From the NCBI GenBank assembly GCA_003427395.1, contig BFEA01000378.1:992639-1021731 (forward strand): a DNA stretch of 29,093 nt, in the 5' to 3' direction. Shown one piece after another: positions 8,991 to 19,139 of the stretch. A program made the position numbers and the translations under genes. The DNA is from Chara braunii. Taxonomy: Eukaryota > Streptophyta > Charophyceae > Charales > Characeae. The notes beneath the pieces were generated by a model. It was not told the origin of the DNA and did not search any database. It was given only the letters and a program-made list of their open reading frames with translations. How positions within the stretch are numbered: the first letter of the stretch is position 1; each line of letters begins with the position of its first letter.

Positions 8991-10684
8991 CTTCGTCGCT
9001 AATGAGGAAGGCGGAGAGTTACGAACATGTAGCCAAATTGCAACTAGACGACACCAGATGCGGGGCCGTCTCCATCAGCTGATCGCGGACTTGCATGATG
9101 CTCGGGCAGAAGCTGAGCAGCACTTGCGCAACCATTTCGATCTGTGAGCATTAGAAAGTGAACTGGAACAGGCTGACATGACTATTGAAATGATGGTAGC
9201 CAGCGCACGTGTGCAACAGACAATTATTCAAAGTCGAGAGGCTCTAGATAAATTTGTGATTGGTCAGTTGACGAAGATGGCCAATTCAGAGGCGAAGAAA
9301 GAAGGGAAAGAAGGAGAGCCAAGTGGAGAAAAATAAGTGGAATTGTCTAAAGAGATAATGATGGGAAACATCAAGCAATTAGAAGACACTTCGAGTGCAG
9401 AAAGGAAGAAGATGGAAGAGTATCAAAGGAAGAAGAAAGAAAAAGAATAAGAAGATCTTGCATCCGTTTTGCAAACCATGAGGCTTATCTGGTTCACCTT
9501 GAAAGAAAAAATGATAGCAACATCGTCGTACTTCAGACGGTGACCAGACTTGTGAAAGGAAAGGACAAGGTGGTGTTCGAGGAGGAGGCCAAGCGGGAAG
9601 AAGAAGAACCCAAATAGAAACTTATGAAGGATGCAATGAAGAAACCCCAAGTGGGAAAAGCGAACGTTCCCAGAAGGAAACGGAGAAACCGGCGGAACAA
9701 AAAAGAACTTGCTAGGATGGAACCGGCCAAAGAAGCAAAGAAACCAAAGCAGAAAGAGAGTAAAAATGAAATTGGCTTTCATATACAACAACAAGAGGGG
9801 AGAAAATTTGTTGTTGTGGATATGAAAGATCGAGACGTTTTGCAATACCACTCCAGTTGAACTTGAGAGTTACGTAGGCTTCTTCGCGTCTTGTCTAGGA
9901 GAAGTGGCGAAGGAGTGGGTCCTGTCTGAGGCCAATGCTGCTGGCTTCAAAGATACCGGTGAGTGGGCCAAAACATTGACCCTCAAGCAATTTCTCCAAA
10001 AGATTAAGGAGAGATTTCTTGACAAGACAACGACCGATAAGTCCTTCGATGAACTCACCACCATTAGTCAAAAACACTGGTCTTTTGTTGATGCTTTATC
10101 TCACGAGGTGGATCATCTTTTGCAGGTACCTGGGCTTAATCTGCAGGACAACAAGGTCCTCTATATCGACTCTTGCGCATTGCCCGAGTCAATTCGTGGA
10201 CAGCTTGTGGCTGATGCAAAGTTTGATAAGTGCAACAATAGGCAATTTCGTGATCTCGCGCTCCAACGGGAACAAATGACGGCGCATGTAAGGAACGGTC
10301 CGGTTGGCGGGTTTGGTAAGTGTGTCCTGTGGTGGCAAAAGCGACAGGATCACATGCTTGTTGTCTTTGACGATGGCCCTCTGGAGCAGTTTCCACTCGA
10401 CGAGGCTGAGGGCGGAGCTAGCGGCGAAAGTGAGCCGGGAAAGGGTGACGTTACTGCCGCAGTGGCCAACAAGGGTGGCACCAATCAGTGGAGTAAGAAG
10501 AAGAGGCAACGTTCCTTTCCCGAGCATCCCAGTCTTGTAATTGGAAGACCTTGGGAAATGATGGGACTCACTCGAGAAGAATGACATGATCGAATGAATA
10601 ATAAGCAGTGTCTCGAGTGTGGCACGGCCGGGCACATCATTGCCCACTTATTCAAAACCCAAAAGGGAGCAGCCAATAGGAGTA
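8991..10684 (+). pseudogene. gag: E2 gag, mostly open but broken
   Basis: Better preserved relative of the E1 gag. Frame 8991-9450 encodes a predicted coiled coil (HDARAEAEQHLRNHF, then ESELEQADMTIEMM and a Lys/Glu-rich tail) with only three stops, at 9145-9147, 9334-9336 and 9448-9450. A basic Lys/Arg/Pro linker occupies about 9624-9780 in another frame. From about 9847 to the stop at 10582-10584 the frame is continuously open (about 245 codons) and covers the Gag core, with AAGFKDTGEWAKTLTLKQFL near its start and a Lys/Arg-rich end. After that stop the zinc knuckle remnant is read at 10609-10650. No start codon is needed for the core, which would be internal. Not functional. Confidence 0.82.
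10609..10650 (+). other. E2 zinc knuckle missing its last cysteine
   Basis: Reads CLECGTAGHIIAHL. The first C-x2-C-x4-H is intact but Leu stands where E1 has the final Cys. A few bases are missing relative to E1, and the frame after it shifts. Confidence 0.85.
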
Positions 10685-10707
10685 GCATCTGCTCCTAGCG
10701 AGTTGAG

Positions 10708-11280
10708 AGGTCCTGCTTGAGGGCCTCACCTGTCTGTCCTGCTTGAGGGCCTGGCTCAACTGCTCTAGAAATGTGCAAAACGAGAGTGAGTCTTCTGCTA
10801 GAACATGGAAAGATACACCACACATTTTTTATCTTTTGTGCATACTGAGAGAAGTGGAGAGAGACCGTCGTACAGGACTTCGTTGCACTACTCTTTACAT
10901 GCAGAAAAGACAAAATTATGGCGGCGAGGCCCACAGTTGTGTCATAGTCGTTTTTTCACTCGTTTTTTTCTCTTCTTTCTCTTATGGAAAAAGGCCATGG
11001 CCATCATCATTGAACTTATGAGGCCCTATTTTTTTTTTTTTTTTTTTTTCATCTGCTTTGATGGATTCGAGAGCTGGCTAGGGCCGTACAAGCGTGAAAA
11101 CGTGATATAGCTTCCTTTTTGCTCCATCTACTGTCCCCACGTCCTATGCTTCAGTCCGTAGAGAGGCCGGTACCGGTACCGCCTAGAATTTGCCAACAGG
11201 TGGTACCGGTCACTTTCAGGCTCAACAAAATGCATTCTTTGGTTCGTTGAAATAGGTGTGGGTGAACTGGTGGTTTAAGA
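10708..11280. mobile_element. ~570-bp foreign segment inside E2, with T21 run
   Basis: E2 follows E1 up to TCTGCTCCTAGCGAGTTGAG (about 10705) and again from about 11285. E1 has about 190 bp of unrelated gag-pol linker in between, so this segment replaced it. It contains a direct repeat of TCCTGCTTGAGGGCCT (about 10711 and 10738) and an uninterrupted run of 21 T at 11029-11049. The run could be the tail of a minus-strand retroposon, but no target-site duplication was found. No gene. Confidence 0.5.
11172..11210. repeat. Hairpin, 13-bp arms
   Basis: ACCGGTACCGCCT at 11172-11184 pairs with AGGTGGTACCGGT at 11198-11210 with one mismatch, around a 13-base loop. The arm sequence resembles the GGTACC-rich arms of the hairpin at 19881. 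Confidence 0.85.
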
Positions 11281-11284
11281 AGTT

Positions 11285-11389
11285 CGTGGGCTAAGAAAGC
11301 AAAGTCTAAGGGTGAGCTTACGATCACAGACATTGAGATTGCACGTACGCGAGTAGGTGCCTTGTTAGACCCAGGATTAACATGGTGTC
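11285..11389 (+). pseudogene. E2 protease, N-terminal fragment
   Basis: Matches E1 3565-3665. It encodes KKAKSKGELTITDIEIARTR then VGALLDPGLTWC, with the catalytic Asp codon at 11368-11370 and no stop. Similarity to E1 ends abruptly at about 11389; the rest of the protease (about 220 bp in E1) is missing, and sequence matching the protease end resumes only at about 22465. It shows the family has D-P-G rather than D-[ST]-G at the active site. Confidence 0.8.
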
Positions 11390-12938
11390 GAAGGGCACAG
11401 TGTTCCGGCCCTCCGTGGCATAGTACCAGACTCCCTACTTGGGAATTCCCACGGCGTACCAAGTCCTTTTGGGTTGCACTCCGCCGCAAAGCTGGTTTAG
11501 TTGGCACTGTGGCAAGGCATAGCTGGACTGTGGCCATGGTAGCTGCCGAGCTCGCCCGGGGGCCTGATAGTGAAGGGACTCAAACTACGTCATGTGTACC
11601 TGTAGTCAGATTATGAGAAAAAATTCTAAAAAGGGAAAGAAAAATATAACGAAAAAGGGGAAATTGAGGGAGAGGCACCGAACCCCGCGTTTGTATCTGC
11701 GTTTGAGTTTCGGATGTGGAAAATGCAGACCCGACAGTCACGATGTTTCGTTTTCACCTTTTTTATCTATTTTATTTTTGCTCGTCTTTTGTTAAGTCTC
11801 ATCTTTTATTTAACTCTTGCAAGTTCCCCGTTTCCCCCTCCCTCTGTCTCCGGGGAACGAACTGTACAATTTTAAATTTTTTATTATGAATGAGCGGCCT
11901 AGACTGCCTCATCTTCGCACTTCAGTCAGGCCTAGACTGCCTCACCTTCGCACTTTTGTCACCGTGAGTTCAATTGATGAGTTGCTATATGCATAGGACC
12001 CCAAAAATGGGAGCACGCGCTGCCACGTTGGTAGGAAACTCATCAACTCCGTGGAAGGTCATGAGTCCCCTCCTTGCCATCGGACACGGGTACCCAGTAG
12101 GGGTTGCTCATCGACCTCTTTTGAAGAAAGTGTGACAGTCGGTATCCCGTTATGGGACTACTGTGCATCGAGTCCATGGTCTTTTCAACTCGATGAAAAG
12201 GGTGTGGATAGTGACTAATTAAATATGATCGTTAATCTTTTTCTTTCGTTTTTTTTTCCTATTATGAGACTAGGGTATTACTTTAATGCGGTTCAATTAT
12301 GTTTTATTTTCCTTTACCAATCTAGGAAAATGATCCAAAGTGTTCTGTTTAGAACACCCGTATGTTGAGATCTTATAAAGGAGGGAAAAAACCGTGATTT
12401 TGCTATTGGCCTGCCAGCGTGCGTTCAACAGTGTAGATAGTCGTGCTGAGAGCAGCAAGCTTAGGCTGCGGCCCGGTTTGAGTGTTGGTGTTAGGTACTT
12501 AGGGTGTACTGGGGAGAAGTTGGCAACCACTGCGGTTTTGGGTGCTGGCTATTACTAGGAAAAATGACTATGGCGTACCGAAATGGCCTGCGTGGCTACA
12601 AGCCAAGGTACATGAGGTACTCTTGGACTTGAGAATGCAAAGATAAGAAAGGTGCATTGGTTGAGACCATACTGTCCTATGGGAGGCATACGGAGGAAGT
12701 GAGGTTGAAGATCAACGTTTGTGGTCATCGGGAGCAAGAGATGAGAAGAGATGAGGGACTGTAGGCAGCGATCACCGAGCCCCGCAAAAGAGCTGAGCAA
12801 AGGTGAAGACGAGATGGGGTGACTGCGGCTATGCGGGTTACAATCACTTATCGCGAGGATGACCCGTCAACTAGGACCACAGAAAGGGAGCAGCAACGCC
12901 TTGACCGGGACTCTGAGGGGGAGTTGGAGATGAGTGAC
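11390..12938. other. No gene recognised
   Basis: Intervening sequence. The only structure noted is a two-copy 33-bp repeat starting GGCCTAGACTGCCTCA at 11896 and 11929. Short frames in this stretch show no family signature and no splice-consistent structure. The T-rich 12230-12310 stretch is low complexity. Confidence 0.6.
11896..11961. repeat. 33-bp direct repeat, two copies
   Basis: GGCCTAGACTGCCTCATCTT starts at 11896 and recurs with one change at 11929; both continue CGCACTT. Confidence 0.9.
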
Positions 12939-13469
12939 GTGGAGGCGACCCAATCCTGGCACGGGTGGGACCAATGGCGCCGAGGTTTCCCATCAGACGC
13001 GTCGGTCGAGGAAGGCCTAGGAGCCAACGCTTGGCAACGACGGGACTAAGAACACTAAGAGGGTACGGGTCAGTCACGATAAGGGACGAGCGGGAGAGCG
13101 ACTCGGGTATGCAGGTACTAGCGGTGCGCGCAGGTGACATACACTTCTCTCGTTGACATCATCGTTGGCGCAGGGGCGACTGCTTGAGTAGAAGCCTACG
13201 AGAGTGGAGGTGACTCAATCCAGGCACGGGTGGGACCAATGGCGCTGAGGTTTCCCACCAGAAGCGTCGGTCGAGGAAGGCCTAGGAGCCAACTCTTGGC
13301 AACGACGGGACTAAGAACACTAAGAGGTCACGGGTCAGTCACGATCAGGGACGAGAGGGAGAACAACTCGGACATGGAGGTACTAGCGGTGCGTTCAGGC
13401 GACAGACACTTCTCTAATTGACATCATCGTTGGCGCAAGGGCGACTGCTTTGAGTAGAAGCCTACGAGA
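12939..13469. repeat. 265-bp tandem duplication
   Basis: Copy 1 is 12939-13203 and copy 2 is 13204-13469. Both run from GTGGAGGYGACYCAATCC through GTCGGTCGAGGAAGGCCTAG and TTGACATCATCGTTGGCGCA to GCCTACGAGA, with scattered substitutions. Each copy keeps a similar 63-codon frame (12965-13156, 13230-13421), expected from duplication and not itself evidence for a protein. Confidence 0.95.
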
Positions 13470-13478
13470 CTGTTATGT

Positions 13479-13481
<3 letters not shown>

Positions 13482-13545
<64 letters not shown>
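13482..13545. repeat. (GA)n microsatellite
   Basis: Uninterrupted GA run of about 32 units directly after the second copy of the 265-bp duplication. Confidence 0.97.
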
Positions 13546-13548
<3 letters not shown>

Positions 13549-16500
13549 TCAGAGGCGAACACAGTCGTGGAGATGCGGAGGGAAAAGAACACACTGAGAG
13601 AGTGCAAGAGACGTCTTGCGCAATTTCCATCATTGTTGGCACCAGCAGCCCTCTATGGTCATGGACCGAGAAGCACCGACCTCGCGCGCTCAGTAACAGT
13701 CAGAGGGGAGGAGCGCACACAGAGAGAGAGAGGTCAGAGCTCTCAGGGAGGTGGGATGGGGGCGAACGTCGCATGCTTTTGTTTTTAGAGACGTCATCGT
13801 TTTCTTATGATTCAGCACAAATTCCTTTGTGGATGAGGTCCTCAACTTTTACATGGAGTTAAATGGTACGAGCTAGAGAGCGGGGCCGGACGATTACGAC
13901 TCACTCGAGAGGGAGAAAGTCATACGCGCCAGTCTGTTGTTGACATCAACAGTCCTAAAGGAGCAAGGTCCGCAATTGATCTATTAGCGACGCTGACCCT
14001 TGCAGGCTCGAATGACATAATGTGTGGAGTAAGACAGGTAGCTTCAGAAAAGTCAGAGAGAGAACTCGCCTATTCCTCGAAGTTGATGGTACTTACCTGG
14101 GACACTTGTTTGCATCACTGTTTGCATGTATTTCCCCCATCATGGCTAGTCACGTGGCTTTTGCCTTGATATAAACACCATCCACGAAGAAAAGTTGCAT
14201 TTTCTGAAAGTGCTATTCATTGCGGTTTTGCCCCTCTTGTATATACCCGATAGGGGACGCTGAGGAACTTAGGTCGGTGATAATAGGAAGTGGGAAAAAC
14301 CATTGATGATAGAATGGAAACTGAATCACTAGAAAGTGCATATGGGAGAGAAAGTCATGCTCGAGTGCGAGTCCCTTGACTCATCTTATGATTAGGAAGG
14401 GGAGCCAAGACTGATGAGTCTCTGTTGATGTCATCAGTTGTGTTGTATGATCTGCTACGGATATAAATGCGAGTCTCCTTCCATTACTCGGTACGTTGAG
14501 AACTTACTTGTGGGACATGGTGTGATACTATGTGAGTGAGTGTGCACGACCGTTGAGAGAAGTCGTGGGTACAGATTACAGACACGTTCCCACAAGAGTA
14601 AGTCACATCTTGGGATCGGTTTGCGCGGACATGGTTGATGTCATCAGTACCGCTCAAGTGTTTTCGTCAACTGTTGTGAGTGAGTCGCATGTTTGGGAAG
14701 AAAGCGAACACACCAACAGGGCGTGGAAGAGAGATTGAACATTACAGGACATGTCGTATAATGGCTGTGTGTGAATGCTTACGGGATATGACGAAAAGAA
14801 AAATGTTTTGTGAAAAGCTCAAGCGTATATAGGCAAACTGACATTGCGACTTTGACTGAGGAACTGGATGACTCGTGATCTGGACACTTATGCGTATGGT
14901 TGTCACTGTTGTTTGTAAACAAGAAAAAGGGGAGGGTGAAGGCGAAGCTGGTTTGTTGATTGTGTTGTCGCGCGCATCGGCTCCTGCCTTTTCTCAAAGG
15001 CGAGAGCCCTCCCGACCATGTCACGTAGGAGTAAATAAAACAAAACCAAGAGACAACTTGGGAACGATGCAAAATAATCCCGCGAGCCGCCGAGATAATC
15101 GAAGTTGCGTCGTTCCGTCGCCATTCTAGCCGGTTGCGCCAGCTATACATCTCGTGGTCCCCTACGACAGGATAGGTTCCCGTGGGGCATAAGCTTTCCT
15201 TCCCTAAGGGGCTGTCACCACCCTAAGGGGCGTATCCCTACCGAGCTACTGACCCACATGCGAAAGCTTTTAAATGCAATCGCAAAGGTAGGTCAGCCGA
15301 GGGTGTTTGCTTGTTCGCTGTAGTATAGATATGCTTGGTTAACGCCAAGCGAACCCGAACGTCGCTCGTCCCTTAGGGCGCTGATCTCCTAAGTACGAAG
15401 CGGACGCCGGTCGACTAGGACGGCCTCAACCAAGCGTGAAACCCAAATCTTCCTAGTCCCTTGGACACACCGTCAAAAGGAAATTAAAACAGCCACAGTC
15501 GACAGAAATATATCCAATCTGAAATGATAATTGAGAGAATCCAAATCTTCATTTGATACATCCAGTATCACAAGATAAAAAAACAATCCGACCGCCTCAG
15601 GTCGAACACCACAAAACAATCATACAACCACCAACCTAAGGAGTCTGCTACTGACAATAACATTGATGCAGCCGACAAGGTAGTCGGTGTGCCTTAGTTT
15701 TGACTTGATGAGATGCGCTGCCAAAGTCATTCATTCCAACCTACCGCCAACTTAAGGTTAGGCATGCGCACCTGTCTTCGTACATTCCTAATCTTCTTGG
15801 ATGACAGATTGCTTTGTGAATGATTCTTGATCAGGGGCATTGCTTGAAGTGTTACATGCCTCTCCTTCTAGGAAGTGGTCTGGGGTACCCCTCCTCCTCG
15901 TCCAAGCACAAGACTCGGATCTCAGAAGTCGGGCCGTCTCACCGAAGCGGCAAAGTACCCCCCCGTAGAACGGTCCACTGTGGGTCGATAACAGGGTCGG
16001 CTCCTAAAGCAACAAACCCCCGCCCCAAATGCTTCCTAGAGATAAAAGATGTGTCCACTGCAAGTAGCTCATATTTTTCATTTCTCCTATGTCCATGGTA
16101 ACTTGACGAAAAGAATCCAGGAAAGGTAAAAAACGAGAATCATTTGGACAAGTATGGGTAGATAAGGTCGTTCGGGATAGAAAGGGTCTTTCCTCAGGAA
16201 AAAGCTTAGATCAAATTAACTTTGTCTTCTTTATTTAAAATTATTTTTACGACATTCACTGGATTTACCCTTTTCAAAATGACAAGTTTTTTTTTACAAA
16301 CAGGCAGGTAGTAAGTAGAAGGAAGACGATCCTTTTTATTTGTCCCAAATAGGCATAAACCAAACTCCTTTGTAGGCATCCTTCTACCTACCTGCACACC
16401 AAGCCAAGAAAACAAGTTCAAAAGAAAACAGTACCATCCCAAACTCGAGTCATATTTTTCCATTCACATGCATGACTCACACAACTTTCCCCTAACTTTT

Positions 16501-17659
16501 CTTTCGAACATTCAAAATGAACAGGGTCGAGCAAAGTGTGGGTTCACACAGGTGTGAAAGGAGACATGAGTCAATCAACTAACTGACTGACCTCGAGTGA
16601 AGTTTGGTCCGACCCGCTCAAGAAGCCGAGTAATATTCCAATCAGAAGAAAATAATTGCCATTGAATATGAAAATATGCGGCGCACATGAAAATACGCAG
16701 CTTACAATTTCATAGTAGTGGCCTTTCTTCTGAGTCACAGTCGCGTCTTCCATCAAGTGTCCAAATGAGTAGAGGTTCAACCACAAAAACTCAAGCAAGA
16801 TAACCCTCCAGGAGGGTGTTCCCACAAGTGAGTTTTTTCATGGTCCCAATGTCCCAGACTGATCCCAGCTTAGACCGGTCCCAACTGCACTTCATCAAAA
16901 TCTGTCTCCCCAACCAATCACAAGTCCACACCACCTCCAATCACCTTGTCCGCTCGCAATAGCCACAACCATCACAAAATCAGTCCCATACCATTGCCCT
17001 CAACACCAAATGGTCCAGAACTCAAATCCGCTTGCACTGCGCGCCGCCAAAAAAAATAAACGTGGCCCTGATTGAAAACCGCATGTGTCGCGAGCCCTAG
17101 TAAAAATGTTCTTTCGGCGCAAACCGCGAGTGTCACAGCTCCAATAGCCACTGCTGCGAGCACTCGCTTCGCACTCTCTTCTTGTCGCCGGTCAACACAC
17201 CACTAACGCACAAACCCAATCGTGCACCAACGCCAACCCAACCTCTAGGCCACACTGGGATCCACCATAGCCGCCACGCACCACAAAAATAATGGCGGAC
17301 CACTGCTTGCTGCGCTGTCAAAACCGGTACCATGGCTGCCCCGCAACACCATCGCCAAATCACACAAAAAAACTGCCTCCACTATGACGCAAAAGACCCG
17401 CAACATTTTCCTTCACAATAGTGTCGCCGACGTGCCGCCAACTTGACAACATAACCCAAAAAAATAATGTCGAGCCCACCGCCAATTTCGGCAGTGTGAT
17501 CCCACCGGATACACTGTCGTTGCTGCGCCGCTAATCGGGCAGCACCTCCCCACACTCACATTAAAAAAAACATAGGCGCCGCGCAGTAAATCCTGCAGCA
17601 CCTTCCCTTAGGAAGGTCTTGATGTCGCGGCGGCAGTGCGGCAGCACAACCCCACTAAA
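13546..17659. other. About 4.1 kb with no gene recognised
   Basis: No coding family, RNA gene or complete element identified. Motifs seen: TTGACATCAACAG/TTGATGTCATCAG-type palindromic sites near 13935, 14425 and 14635; TATA-like sites at 14170-14176 and 14462-14468; a hairpin GCTTGG/CCAAGC near 15331-15348; and TTCACAC/GTGTGAA at 16543-16558. Minus-strand frames at 16206-16463 and 16571-16825 have no recognisable motifs. The 16860-17650 stretch is CA-rich on the plus strand and may be part of the LTR-like segment that follows. Confidence 0.5.
14425..14468 (+). promoter_or_regulatory. CRE-like palindrome upstream of a TATA-like site
   Basis: TTGATGTCATCA at 14425-14436 lies 26 bp upstream of TATAAAT at 14462-14468. 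The palindrome recurs at 14635 and in variant form at 13935, and another TATA-like site (TATAAAC) is at 14170. The arrangement resembles a small core promoter, but no transcript or gene is recognised downstream. Confidence 0.3.
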
Positions 17660-17814
17660 ATAGGTGCCGCTTGCCGCACCGACCAGACCCTAATGCAACC
17701 TTACCGCCGCGGCATCGGCCCCCACACACAGCACACGCACAAGGGTGGGGCATAGAGCCTCCAGCCCTTGGCTATGGCTGCCTCTCCTCTCCTCCTGCAA
17801 CAGCGTCTCCCCTC

Positions 17815-17898
17815 ATCCTGCAGACCTCCAACTCTCCTCCAGCAGCACCTCCACTTATCCTGCAGACCTCCAACTCTCCTCCAGCAGCACCTCCACCG
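17815..17898. repeat. 42-bp tandem repeat, two copies
   Basis: ATCCTGCAGACCTCCAACTC starts at 17815 and again at 17857; the copies are nearly identical through CAGCAGCACCTCCAC. CAGCAGCAC-type units continue to about 17920. Confidence 0.95.
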
Positions 17899-18005
17899 GC
17901 AGCAGCACCCCTCTCCAGCAGCATGCAGCGACCAGCCAGCATTCACTCAAGTGAATGCCCCAACAGCACTGCCACAAGTGTGAGGCTGCTGGGTGGAGTG
18001 CTGGC

Positions 18006-18012
18006 TTTTATA
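18006..18012 (-). promoter_or_regulatory. TATA box in LTR-like segment
   Basis: TATAAAA on the minus strand. It lies inside GGCTATAAAAGCC, which is close to a palindrome. Confidence 0.45.
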
Positions 18013-18104
18013 GCCAGTTGAAGGCAGGTGGGCAGCTGCTTTGCCCACAGCCAGGCAAAACTCATGGAATCAACTATCACGATCGTCAATAAAAAAAAAA
18101 AAGA

Positions 18105-18170
18105 TTAGCCGCAATGGCTCAAAACAAAGTCAAAAAACTTTTAGCTTATAGTTCTATTGGCCATGTAGGT
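18105..18170 (+). pseudogene. nad2: nad2 fragment (NADH dehydrogenase subunit 2)
   Basis: Twenty-two codons encode LAAMAQNKVK followed by [12 protein letters not shown]. This is the highly conserved ND2 loop/helix stretch ([14 protein letters not shown]) of a proton-pumping membrane subunit of respiratory complex I. Similarity stops at 18171 where ND2 would continue GY. A full gene is about 480-500 codons, so this is a small fragment. It is not expected to be expressed from the nucleus. Confidence 0.82.
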
Positions 18171-18197
18171 TTGGTATGGTACTGTCAGATTTAAATG

Positions 18198-18299
18198 TAA
18201 GAATGTAGAGCCATATATCCCATCAGAAATGGTAAAAGGAGCTTCTACATATTCCATTCCTTGAAATGCAGTAAAAACTAAAGCTAGAAGAATATAAGC
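18198..18299 (-). pseudogene. cox3: cox3 fragment (cytochrome c oxidase subunit 3)
   Basis: On the minus strand the frame reads [17 protein letters not shown], then [16 protein letters not shown]. This is the diagnostic COX3 segment (FQGMEYxxAPFTISDxIYGSTF) of the membrane subunit of respiratory complex IV. It contains no stop. Similarity fades at about 18300 on the upstream side and after GSTF (codon 18201-18203) on the downstream side, where the usual FxATGFHG does not follow. Full COX3 is about 265 codons; only about 33 are present. Confidence 0.87.
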
Positions 18300-18314
18300 C
18301 AGAGTATCCTTCGC

Positions 18315-18690
18315 GCCCTTATTTGACTCATTCTGACCCGCGCGCGTTATTTCTTATTTATAAGTTCACCGAGAATGAGTTGACGATTTCGGGCAAAAGA
18401 AATTCCCATGGTGTGACCTGGCCCTTGATCTAAATCAACGGCCAGGAGCTTGATGCCTTGGTTTTCTCTCAGGAGAACCGAGGTCTTCAATCCCTTGAAG
18501 TACCTGGCCGTTTTCCCAGGCCAGGTGCTCCTGGAAATGGCTGTACCCAGCTATTTTATTACTGCCTGTTCAAAACGGAGAGGCGCAGTTCCATCAGCCC
18601 CTAGAACCTTCTCGGGCTGCACCTGTCCCGCGGCGGTGGCCATGTACGTGGCCGTTACTTCTTCTCCCCTTTTCTTCTCTCTTTTTCTTT

Positions 18691-18692
<2 letters not shown>
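18315..18692. other. No gene recognised
   Basis: GC-rich to moderate sequence between the mitochondrial fragments and the poly-C run. The plus frame 18450-18833 runs through the C tract as a poly-proline stretch and is not supported as a gene. Confidence 0.5.

Positions 18693-18722
<30 letters not shown>
18693..18722. repeat. Run of 30 C
   Basis: Uninterrupted homopolymer of 30 C (30 G on the minus strand), preceded by a pyrimidine-rich tract. Confidence 0.97.
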
Positions 18723-18725
<3 letters not shown>

Positions 18726-19078
18726 TCTTTTTCTGTGCAGGGGCAAGTCGCCGCTCAAAACGTACGGCCGCCCCTCCAAGTCTCTTCACATAGCCGAACG
18801 AGAGTCAAATTCAATAGGGCCTTCTTTCCTTAGTGCGACCGAACCTGGCTAAGTTCAAGTGCCACGTTCGGGCGACAAGCAGCCACTGCCCGTTCAGAGA
18901 CGAACGGGCACAACTCCCGAAGCCCCTAGCAGAAAAAGACGGAGGCGAACTAAAGAAAAAAAGAAGGAAAAAAAAAACTCAATAGAAAAAACGAAGTGAA
19001 AGCTCACCTTTTGGTCGTTGCCCTTCTCCCCGTCGAAGTCCAACCTCCACCAGGTAAGATACCTGTCTCTTCCCCCCC

Positions 19079-19139
<61 letters not shown>

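Larger units (their letters stand above)
17660..18060 (-). mobile_element. LTR-like segment, minus strand (possible solo LTR)
   Basis: Shares with the E3 LTR (28.08-28.26 kb) the order GCTATGGCTGCCTCT, then TGCAGACCTCC, then a TATA box on the minus strand. Here the TATA box is CTATAAAAG, read on the minus strand at about 18005-18013. The segment contains a 42-bp tandem repeat at 17815-17898. No internal coding sequence adjoins it, so it may be a solo LTR or a fragment. Boundaries are estimates. Confidence 0.45.
18103..18314. other. Chimeric nuclear mitochondrial insertion (nad2 + cox3)
   Basis: Two fragments of mitochondrial protein genes lie 27 bp apart in opposite orientations, which does not match any intact organelle gene order at this scale. 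The left part is nad2 on the plus strand and the right part is cox3 on the minus strand. Both keep clean frames over their short length, so the transfer may be fairly recent or the pieces simply too short to have collected stops. The insertion sits next to an A12 run (18091-18102), between an LTR-like segment and a poly-C tract. Confidence 0.8.

Noticed and set aside
9423-9851. 142-codon minus-strand frame rich in Phe/Leu
   Set aside because: Antisense to the Lys/Glu-rich gag linker, which forces Phe/Leu codons on the opposite strand.
12965-13421. Paired 63-codon frames preserved in both copies of the 265-bp repeat
   Set aside because: Preservation follows from the recent duplication; neither copy resembles a known protein.
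15130-15480. Possible organelle or rRNA fragment (repeated CCTAAGGGG words)
   Set aside because: No recognisable rRNA core motif or organelle gene could be read on either strand.
15820-16101. GHCLKC in a plus frame as a possible second zinc knuckle
   Set aside because: Lacks the full C-x2-C-x4-H-x4-C spacing and adjoins no retroelement sequence.
18450-18833. 127-codon frame with a poly-proline stretch
   Set aside because: The C30 run generates the prolines; flanks show no family signature or splice structure.
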